NCBI GenBank assembly: GCA_029339195.1
Contig: JAPTJF010000632.1
Span: forward strand, 1-26,521
DNA from: Micractinium sp. NFX-FRZ
Lineage: Eukaryota > Chlorophyta > Trebouxiophyceae > Chlorellales > Chlorellaceae
Direction: 5' to 3'
DNA: 26,521 nucleotides
Position 1 is the stretch's first letter. Each line of letters starts with the position of its first letter. Positions 1 through 9,649 of this stretch are shown here, in pieces. A model generated the notes under the pieces. The model was not told the DNA's origin, did no database searches, and saw nothing but the letters and a program-made list of their open reading frames with translations. The translations under genes were made by a program, and so were the position numbers.

Positions 1-73
<73 letters not shown>

Positions 74-74
74 G

Positions 75-122
<48 letters not shown>
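1..122. repeat. Poly-G tract at window edge
   Basis: An almost uninterrupted G homopolymer, broken only by A at positions 73 and 77. It sits exactly at the window edge, inside or next to an intron of the minus-strand RBR gene. It may be a sequencing or assembly artefact at a contig end, or a true poly-G/poly-C tract that stopped the assembly. No coding content. Confidence 0.9.
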
Positions 123-123
<1 letters not shown>

Positions 124-249
124 GGGACGTGCCGAGTAGGGAGGTGAGAAGAGAAGCCCTGCTGAGGCAAACAGAGCAGGCAGGCTGCAGGCAGGCAGGC
201 AGGCAGGTAAGAGCGCTGGCAGGGCAGGGCAAGCACGCGCCGGGCCCAC

Positions 250-2993
250 CTCTGAGCGGCGGGCCGCAACCGTGCTCTGCTCCAGCGCCCGCAGCTGCCC
301 CTCCAGCTGTGCCGGCGCATCTGCAAACACTGCGGCAGCCATCTGCTGCACCCTCTCCACCATCTGCGCCTCAGCACCTGCAGCAGCAGGAGCGGCAGAA
401 GAGCGGCCAAGTGAACAGGTGACATTGGGGCCGCGTGTGCAGCAGACAAACAAAGCAGGCAGGTGCCCCCCTTGCCTGCTGAGTCGGCCGCAGATGCACA
501 GTAGCTTTGCTGCAGCAAACCACACCCACACCACACACAGCAGCTGCACAGCTGCACGAGGCGGTGAGGCGCGGGCTGGCTGCGCTCTTTGCTCACCGCC
601 GGCCAGCCGTGCCGCCCGCATCTGTGCCTGCAGTGACTCAGAGGGGCCCTCCTGCTGTGCCGCCACCACGCCTCGCAACCATGCCGTGGAGCTCATGGCT
701 GCAGGCGCAGGGACAGAGTTGGTGGCAGCAGGAAGGTTAGAGGCAAGAGGCAGGGGGCAGGAGGCAGATGGTGGCAGCTGCGGGCGGCTGTTTGGGAGCA
801 ACATGTATTGAAGGGGGCGGTGCAGGCGGCGCTGGGAGAAGAGCTCTCATGAACCTGGTTTATTTTGCTTGTTCATTCGAAGCGGTTGTGAGAGCCAGCA
901 GGTTGACAGCAGCCCATCGAGCAAGGTCACACACGTTGCACCAACCAACAAATTGCAGCATACCTGAGCTGATCGGCGTGGCCGGCGGGACCAGGGGCGG
1001 GGCGGTGCGGCGCTTGACAGGGGAAGGTGTCTTGAAAGCGGCGTCATGCGGGCGGCCGCCAAGCGCAGCCGCCTCTTGCCCCTCGGCTGCGCCCAACTGC
1101 GGCACAGAAGGGCTTCCTGCTGCCTGCAGGCGGGGCTTCTTAGGGGTGCACGCCTCGCCCTTGCTGCTGCCTTCCCACGCCTGACGCGCAGGGCTGCCCG
1201 CGACACCCCCTGCTGCTGTCCCTGCTGCTGTCCCTGCTGCTGCCCCTGCTGCTCCTGCCGCTGCAGTTCCCTCCACGTGATCCTCGTTTCCCGCAGGATC
1301 TGGTGCAACCAGTGCTGCCTCCTCTGGTGCCGATGCAGACACCGCCGGCACATCGACCTCCATTGGGGAGGCAGCAGGTGCGGGTGCCTGCTGTGCCTGA
1401 TGTGAGGGTGCACTGGCATTGCTGGCGCTGGCGGCTGCCTGGTGGCCCAACGAGAGGCAGCCCAGGCAGCTGACAGGGTCCAAGTCGGCGCTCCCTGCCG
1501 CTTGCTGGTACCGCTGCCACAGCGCCGCCACAGCCGCTGGGTGCGGCTGGCCGGCGGCATTGAACAGCGCCGGAATGGGCGCCGGCGACGCCTCTGCCGC
1601 TGCGGCACCCTCTGGCTGGGACTGCTGCTGCTGCTGCTGCTGCTGCTGTGCCTGCTGTGCCTGCTGTGCCTGCTGTTCCTGCTGGCCGGGCAGTGCCTGC
1701 TGAGCTCCCACAGCAGGCAGCAGGGTGTCTGCTACCATCTGGTGCAGCAGGCGTGCCAGATGGCGCACCGTGGCAATGTGCTCGCCGGCGCTGTGGCCCT
1801 CGGCCACGGCCGCCAACAAATCCCCGGCACCGCCCTCACTGCTTCCGCCCCCACTGCTTCCACCCTCGCTGCCCTCGCCACTGCTGCCGCTAGCTGGTGC
1901 TGGCATGGCCGGCTTGTGGCGGTGCTGAGCTGGCACATGGCGCAGCATGAAGTGGGTGCAGGCCAGCAGCAGGGCAAAGCTGGTCACAAGGTCGGCCTGG
2001 GGAGGCAGCAGCGCTGCGCGCGCTGTGCAGAAGAGCAGCCAGAAGAACCCCAGCGCGCTCTGCTCCTCGTCATGCTGCTCCACGCTGCCTGCTGCGGGTG
2101 CTGCTGCTGCTGCTGCCGCTGCTGGTGCTGGTGCTGGCTCGCCGGGCGGCTGGGGCAGGGTGAAGTACTCGGAGTGCAGGTCCTGCAGCAGACGCGATTT
2201 GGTTGGTTTGAGGGGGACAGAGAGGTCTGATTTCTGGCACCGGTGGAGTGAAAAGCGGGGCAAGAGAAGACAGCATCAAGGCAGGCCCGGCAGGTTACAG
2301 CCCATCAGAGGGTTTGCTCATCCAAGGTGGCGTCAAATTGCGACACCTGTACCAGCACCAGTTCAAGCACAGCGCAGCTGCTCAGCTGCTGGGCAGCCAG
2401 CCTGGCGTCCCACGGCGCAGCGCACCCACCACACGCCCGCCCTGCTCAAGTAAGTGCCTGCTCAGCTCACCCGCGTCTTCTTGGCCAGCACACGATACAG
2501 CACAAAGGCCTGCTGCAGCTCCCGCAGGCGAATGCGGCGTGCCAAGGGCGGCTCGCTGCCTAGCACGCCGGCCACCGGCTGCTCCAAAACCGCCACGACC
2601 GGCCCAAAATCCCGCACGGCCTCCTCCAGCCTGCAAAGCATGCACGTAGGGTGTCACGTGGATGGGCTTTGGGCCGGGGAAGCAAGGGGGAAGGCAGAGT
2701 GGCGGGACCAGCAGGGCGGTGGCGGGTGGCGGGAAACTGGGGGTGGCTGGCAGCGGTACTCACGTCAGGCCCGCGGCCTTCAGCACCGAGGACAGGGTTA
2801 ATGCGCATTGCCCAGAAGCCGCGGCCGCGAGCAGGAGCACCACATGCCCAGCGAGAAGCTGGTGGTGCTGGTGGAGCCGCTGCAGGTGCTGCTGGCAAGC
2901 CTGGACAAGCAGGCAGTAAGCTTCCTCCAACTGGGTGCCTGCCTGTCCCGCAAGGTGTTGCAGAAGCTCTCCCCCCTTCTGATCGTGTGGCAT
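250..2993 (-). CDS. RBR: Retinoblastoma-related protein (RBR/MAT3), 5' part only
   Basis: Pocket-protein repressor that binds E2F/DP in the nucleus and restrains S-phase entry; it is called MAT3 in Chlamydomonas. Exons on the minus strand: 2993-2764, 2630-2471, 2388-2347, 2233-964, 698-597, 377-250 (1932 nt, 644 codons, all phases agree). Residues about 55-130 (TLSSVLKAAGL, then AFVLYRVLAKKTR) match the RBR N-terminal cyclin-like domain. FFWLLFCTARAALL and DLVTSFALLLACTHFML, near residues 190-230, match its conserved core. A long Ala/Gln/Ser-rich linker follows. Pocket A starts at the exon 4/5 junction with TPISSAMSSTAWLRGVV, the family hallmark TPVSxAMxxxxWLR, and continues as ERVQQMAAAVF. 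The rest of pocket A and all of pocket B lie beyond the left edge. The start is the ATG at 2993, chosen because it opens the first exon with homology; an in-frame upstream ATG at 3149 is possible. Exon 3 (42 nt) is the least certain exon. Confidence 0.9.
1621..1690 (-). repeat. Coding CAG/CAGGCA repeat (Gln/Ala tract) in RBR
   Basis: On the plus strand this is a run of CTG triplets followed by the 9-mer CTGTGCCTG repeated about three times. In RBR's frame it encodes QQAQQAQQAQ followed by nine Gln, within the linker between the N-terminal domain and pocket A. The length is likely polymorphic. The same 9-mer recurs in two introns of the channel gene. Confidence 0.85.
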
Positions 2994-3580
2994 CGCCTCG
3001 TTCTGAAGCCCAGGTCTATGCTCCTCCTCACCGATCACCAATTGAGGTTCGTAAGCCCCCCGGCGGCCCAATTGGCGGGCCAGGCACCAGCCGTGGCTCG
3101 CATGCTGCCGCACTTTTGCGCAGTGGGCGGGAGGGCCGGAGAGGTGCATGCATTGCGCACTGGCGTATTCATACTATATTACAGGGTTCATCTAGCAGAC
3201 AGAGAGCGCTACAGGCGCCAAGGTGCGCGGCGGCCTTGTCGCGAGCTTGCGAGACCCATATCGCCACCATGATGCACACATCGATGTTTATTTGAGCGCA
3301 TCGCCGCTTATGCTTACACTGAGCAGCCAACAGCCTCGCATGCGCCCTGCCCGCCACTGCAGGGAGACTGCAGCTCACCTGACTTGTGGGAGGCGCTCCA
3401 CCGCTGCCCAAAAAGGAAATCGAACCAGCAGGTGCGCTCCTGTGCTGCCTCCTGCTCGGCGCCCCTGCTGCTGCCCGCCGCCAGCGCCGCCGCCGCCGCC
3501 GCCTACCCACACGGCCCGACAGCATCTCTCACGCTTCTCTGCAGACTCATTCCGCGTTGTAGCTAGCCAGAGGGGCAGCC
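2994..3580. promoter_or_regulatory. Divergent RBR/NOP14 intergenic promoter
   Basis: These 587 nt separate the two start codons of head-to-head genes, so 5' UTRs and core promoters of both must lie here. Visible elements are an E2F-like ATTGGCGG at 3071-3078, TTTTGCGC at 3114-3121 and an AT-rich patch with TATATTA near 3173. The NOP14 ATG is in a strong context (gcagccATGG). An acceptor-like ttctctgcag at about 3534-3543 hints at a 5' UTR intron for NOP14, unproven. Confidence 0.6.
3071..3078 (+). promoter_or_regulatory. E2F-like site upstream of RBR
   Basis: ATTGGCGG fits the plant E2F consensus WTTSSCSS. It lies 78 nt upstream of the RBR start codon. Pocket-protein genes are commonly controlled by E2F themselves, so a feedback site is plausible. 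It is a short degenerate motif in GC-rich DNA and could occur by chance. Confidence 0.4.
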
Positions 3581-6500
3581 ATGGGCAAAGGGAAGAAGCG
3601 CAAGGCGCCCGCACCACGCGACCAGGCGGGGCGGGAGGAGCCGCCCAACTTGTTTGAGCGCCTGTCCAACAAGAAGCGTTTCAACATCCTCGGAAGGAAG
3701 CTCAAGGGCGAGACAAAGCAGCTGGGGAAGCTGCGATCTGCTGCCACCGAGAGGGTGAGCGCGATGGGAAAGCGGTTGGGGAGCTTGGCAAGGCGTTGGG
3801 GCCTCTCCAGCCTCCCCCTCATCGGTCGTGGCCTGCTGCTGCACCGCGCCCTCTCTGCACGAAGCCTCACACAGTGCAGCTTTTGTCTCCATGATCGAGT
3901 CAGCTCCTCACCCCTTGCTCTCTTGACGCCACACCTTTCGCCACCTGTCCTCCACCTGTGCAGCGCAAGGACACGCTGCTGGTTGAGTACAAGCAGCTGC
4001 GCAAGTCAAACGCGTTCCTGGACCGACGCTTTGGGGGTGAGCCGCTGCGCTGAGGGTGCTGTGGCCGCTACGCAGAGTGACAGCGGGCAAGGATGGTGGG
4101 GAAGCATGGCCCCCCCATGCATTTGGCTCCTGCCTCCCTTGTCCGCATGCTGCTGATCAGTCGGGAGATCTTTTCTGCTGGTTGTGCACCCGCACCCGTT
4201 TGGGCGCCTTCCCGCTGCCGCCTCATTTTGTCGCCCGCGTGCCTCCCTCTCACCGTCGCCCTCCCTAACATGCTGCCACATGCAGAGGATGACGAGAGCC
4301 TGACCGCCGATGAGAAGGCGCTGCTGCGCTTCCAGAAGCAGCGCCTGAAGGAGATGGCGGGCAGCAAGTTCAGCCTGCCCGATGCCGACGGCGAGGAGGG
4401 GGGCGGCGGCGAGCAGCTGACGCACATGGGGCGCTCCCTGGCGGAGCTCGAGGACGACGTGCAGGAGGTGAGGCGGGGCGGGGTGTGCAGCACATCATGT
4501 TTACTTATGTGATCTGTTGGTTTAAAAGGGATGAGTACAGGCATGGGGGCGCTCGCTGGCGGAGCTGGACGACTTGCAGGAGGTGAGGCGTGGCGCAGAG
4601 GTGTGTATAGTTGCGTGTGTGTGCGGAGGGGTGCGGCGGGCAGGTGGGGGAGGGGGTGCGGAGCTGGGCGACGTGCAGGACGTGTGAGGGGCGGGAGCTG
4701 CAGAGGTGTATGTGCGGTTGTGGTCAGGATGATTGCAGGTGCGAGGGCCACTTCACACTTCCCCTTACCCTGCCTTGCTGCTGGGCTGGCGCTCCAGCGA
4801 AGAGCACGATGTGGGTTGAGCGAGGAGATGCCGAGGGACTCCCACTTTGCAGGTACATACTTTCCAACATACATTCCAACACGTGCCTGATTTCCGCTGC
4901 CTGTATGTGCAGGGCTGGCGCTCCGACGAAGATTTTGACGCGGGGTTGAACGAGGAGATGACCCGGGACTTCCACTTTGGAGGCGGGCTGTTTGAGCGCA
5001 AGGCGGCGGGCGGCGAGGAGGGGCCCGAGGAGGATGGGCAGGAGGGCGGCGAGCGGGCACACAAGAAGAGCAAGAAGGAGGTGGGTGCATGGGCGGGTGG
5101 CTGGGTGGGCGAGTGGATGGTCGGAGTGCAAAGCACGCAAACTGCCTGGTGCGGCAGAAGTGTGGCAACAGGATGCCTCCTGCTCAGGTCCCGGCACGTC
5201 CCTGTCCTGTGGCATGATCAACCCAGCCTGTGCCAGGCCCTGCACCCTGGTGCTGCAGCTGTGCCCCTCCACCTAGCCTCCACTCTGTGCATTTGTCTAC
5301 ACTCACTTCACAAGAATAACTACCTCCGCAGGTGATGGAGGAGATCATTGCCAAGAGCAAGGCGTTCAAGGCGGAGAAGCAGCGGCAGCGGGAGGAGGAC
5401 CAGGACGAAACAGCGGCGCTGGACGACCAATTCAAGTGCGTGCCGCGCTGGGCCGCGCTGTGCTGTGCGGCGCTATGCTGCCCTCTTCCCTGCCACGTGC
5501 TGGGCACCTTGCTGGGTACCGTGCTGTGCGTGCTTGCTGCCCCCGGCCTTCTCTGACTTTCTGTGTATGGTGCTTCAAGTGGCCGTGGAGTCCGTAATTC
5601 TTCTCCAAAACAAGATGTCTCTGCAGTCCCTGCTGCCTCTGCGTCCATTCACCCATGCCCTGTTTGAAACACCCCTCGCGCCCTCCCTCCCTCCCTCCCT
5701 GGCTGCAGGTCGCTGCTGGGCGACAAGGCGCTGCTTGGCCTGATGCGCAAGAAGGGAGAGAAGCGGTGAGGCTGACAGCCAGCTGGCTGCCCGGCAGTGC
5801 AGGCAGTACCAAGCGTGCTTGCCGCAGCACGCTTGGCAGCTGCTAGCAACAAGGCTGCGCCCCATGGGGAGCACACGGGTGATGTGCTCACTGGAGGGCT
5901 GCTCCGTCTCCCCTCCAACACCGATCTCTCACTGGATCAACAACAGTAAACTTGAGGAGCATGCCGACTGGGCGGTTGCTGTGCAGCCGATTCAACAGCG
6001 GCTGTTGATTGTAACACTGCTCACTCTCTCTTCTGGTGCCCCCCTGCCTGCAGCGACAACAAGTCAGACTCTCGCGAGGACCAGGCGTTTGACATGCTGA
6101 CCCGGGAGCTGGTGTTTGAAGCCAAGGCCAGGCCCGGGGAGCGCACGCTGGCGGGTGGGTTGGGGTGACGGTTGGATGTGGCTGGGGGGTGTAGTGGTGG
6201 AGGGACAGTGCGTGTGGTTGCAGGGGCCAGGGGTGGTTCGGGTGGTTGGCTTGTTGCCTCCCCCAATCAAACTTCAAGCCTCTGCTTTCTTTGACAGACA
6301 CCCGGCACTGAGGAGCTGGCTGAGCTAGAGAAGTAGCTGGCCTGTTTCCGGCTGCCTCTCCTCCTGGGCCCCCTCCCTCTGTTTTGAAGCACCTGCACTC
6401 ATTTATCATCACGCTGCTGCATTGCCTGCCCTGCAGCCGAGGAGCTGGCTGAGCTGGAGAAGCAGCGGCTGGAGGCTCTGGAGGCCCAGCGCTGGCGCCG

Positions 6501-9500
6501 CATGGCAGGGGGAGACGATGACGAGGAGGGCGATGAGGACGGGGAGGAGGGCGGCGGCGGCGCTCCCACGTCGGGCGCGGCCGCGGGGCTGCCGACGGGC
6601 GGCTATGCTGCACGCCGCGCCAAGCGCGCTCGTGCCGAGACGTGGGAGCGGCGGAAGCTGGGCGGCGGCTCCGGGGATGCTCTGGAGGACGACTTTGCCT
6701 CTGGGAGCGACAGCGAGCTCAGCGGTGAGCTGACGCCAGGTGGCATGTGTGTGTGTGTGTGTGTGCGTTTGTGCTGCCGGAGTGCCACGGAGCGCAGCTG
6801 TTTGTGCCCCTGGTGTTTGGCCAGCAGCCCGCCTGCACTGGGTCACCCGGATGGCTCTTGCTGGCATGCTGCCCAGCAGTCCTGATCACAGGCGGGCGCC
6901 CCATCCGCCCAACCGGCCCCTCAAACTTGCACGGGCCGCCCTTGCACCCATGCAGAGAGTGGTTCCGAGGATGACGATGAAGACGACGAGGAGGGAGGCA
7001 GCGGCAGCGAGGAGGAGGGGGAGGAGGGCGGGCTCACAAACCTGGAGCGCCGGCGGCGGCAGCGGGCGGCGGGTGACCACCCGCTGCAGGATGCATTTAG
7101 AAAGGCGGCTGCCAAGCTCTTGAAGAAGCACCGACATCGCGCTGGAGGTGTGGCATGCTGGCGCTGCGCTGCGCTGTGGTCTGCTCCGGCCTGCTGTGCT
7201 GTGCTGTGGCTAAGTTGCGCTGTGCTGTGCTGTGCTGTGGTAGTAGATGGGTACCTGTCAGCCGGACGTCTGTGTGCCGCGCTTTGCTGCTGGTCCGCCA
7301 GCGTTCTGGAGTGGGCATGCTAAACAGTGCTCCCTTTGCCTACGGTGCTCCCTTTGCCTTGTGAGCAGCGGATGCAAGCTCTGATGAGGAGGAGGAAGAT
7401 GAGGAGAGCGGCAGTGGCTCGGAGGAGGAGGAGGAGGAGGAGGAGGGCCTGGCCGGCGGCAGCGGCTCAGAGGGAGAGGAGGGAGAGGAGTCTGGATCTG
7501 ATGAGGAGGAGGCGGCAGCAGCAGCAGCGGCAACTGCTGACAGCAGCGAGGAGGACGGGGGGGAGGGAGAGAGTGAGGAGGAGGAGGAGGAGGAGGAGGC
7601 AGACGGCAAGGTGGTGGGCGGCAGCGGCAGCAGCGGTAGCGAGGAGGAGGAGGAAGAGGAGGAGGAGGAGGAGGAGGGGTCGGGGGAAGAGCAGCAGGCA
7701 GCAGCTGCAGCAGCAGCAACAGAGCAGAAGCGGCCCTCCAAGGCCGTTGCTGCAGCGGCGCCTGCCAAGGCGGCGCCCGCCCTGCTGCCAGGCGTGTCTG
7801 CCGACCTCCCATACACCCCGACGCTGCCAGAGAGCTACGAGGCCTTTGCAAAGGTAGGCAGCTGGGAGGCTGGGGGCGGCACCTCGAGGGGGTGAGCTGA
7901 GGAATGCTGCTGTGGCATGCTGTGCAGCTCACTCACCCTCGGTGCCGCTCATGTGCTGCATCACCGGTCACCCTCTCCCAACTACTGTGCCTACGCATGC
8001 TGACTCCATACCCTGCCTGATTCCCCACCCCGCCTTCCCACCCCGCCTTCCCACCCCGTCTCCCCAACCCCGCTTTCTCACGCCACCTCACAACCCTCCC
8101 TACACCGCATGCAGCTGGCGGGCGGGCGCAGTGCTGCTGACCTGGCAGAGCTCATCCGCCGCATCCGCATCGTGCACGCCGCCAGCCTGAACGGGGAGAA
8201 CCGGAAGCGGCTGCAGCTGCTGTACGGCATCCTGGTGCAGCACTTTGCCAGCCTGGCAGGCAGCCAGGAGGGGAGGGTGCCCATGGAGCATTTGGATGCG
8301 CTGCTGCCGCATCTGGTTGACCTGACGCCGCAGGTGGGGAGGGGAGAGTACCGGAGAGGGCGGTATGGGGGTGTCAGGAGAAAGGGGGGAAGGGGCTCAG
8401 GTTGCGCTGGTGGTGCCCTCTTTGCCTGCGCTCGCCTCCTCACTTCCCCCGCGCCCCGCACCCCGCCTGCCCGCCCTCCCTCCCCGCTCCCTCCTCCCCG
8501 CAGGTGCCGTTCTACGCGGCCACCCTGGCGCGCGCCCGCCTGCAGCGCGCCCAGGAGCGTCTGGCCGAGTGCCTGCGAGATGCCGTGCAGCGCGCCGACG
8601 CCTGGCCCGCGCCCCGCGTGCTGCTGCTGCTCAAGCTATTTGCCACCGTGTTCCCAGCCTCAGGCAAGGCGGCTGGGGCGGCTGTTGCTGACTGGTGTGG
8701 CTATCACTTTGGTTGGCAGTACGCGGCACGTGTGGAGCGGTTGTTGTGGTGTCTTTGTGTGGGCATGTTGCCTCGTGCAACCTGCCCGTGTCCGCTGAGC
8801 TCCCAGCTGCACATTATCATGGCTATTAGCTTACTCTCTACATCGCTGGCTCCCCCGCTGCCCAACTGCCCCTGCAGACAAGCGGCACCCGGTGCTCACG
8901 CCGGCCGGCCTGCTCGTCTGCAGCTGCCTCTCCAACTGCCCGCTCGCCAAGCCGCAGCACGTGGCTACAGGTCAGTGTTCAGTGCAGTCGTACCAAAAGC
9001 GGCCAGAAGGCGGGCGGCAGTTCTCGGCAGCAGGGGCCCCCTGCTGTATGCATCAGGGGTAGCAGTGCGCTGCTGAGCAGTCTGCTTGGTTGATCTCCCA
9101 AGTCTTTGAAACTTCCTCGTGCGTCTCTGGTTCCCCGCCCTGCAGGCCTGTACCTCGCCAGCCTGGCAGTACACCTGCACTCCCAGGCCCAGCGCTTTGT
9201 GCCCGAGGCGCTCTCCTTTGCCGTGCTGCTGCTGCAAGCAGTGCTGCCCCCGGCGCCAGCTGGCAGCGCCGGCAGCGGCACTAGCTGGCAGCGGCAGTTG
9301 GACGCGGAAGAGCCGCGCTGGCTGGCCATCAGCAGCAGCGATGCTGGCGCAGGAGAGCTGCCGGCAACACCAGATGACATTGCGCCCCTGAACCTTGTCC
9401 AAGCGCTGAGCAGCGGCAGCAGCAGCGAGGGAGCGGACGGCGGCAGCTACTGGCGCTCTGCTGCCTTCAAGACCTCGGCGGCAGCGGCGGCGGTGCGCCT

Positions 9501-9614
9501 GGTGGGACGCTGTGCTGAGCCGATGGCCGGCAATGCGGCGCTGCCAGAGCTGCTGCTGCCGGCGCAGCAGGCGCTACGCGCGATTGTGGCGGCGGCAGAG
9601 GCAGCCTCTGCCGC

Positions 9615-9649
<35 letters not shown>

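Noticed and set aside
4068..5168. 366-codon minus-strand open frame opposite NOP14 exons 3-4
   Set aside because: Pro/Ser/Arg-rich antisense shadow of GC-rich coding DNA with no family resemblance.
5938..6080. Possible echo of NOP14 exon 7 (CAACAACAGTAAACT against CGACAACAAGTCAGACT)
   Set aside because: Needs gaps, low score; could be chance.
7258..7932. Minus-strand Pro/Arg-rich frame and minus-strand poly-Ser frame opposite NOP14 exon 10
   Set aside because: These are mirror translations of the GAG-rich acidic tract, not genes.
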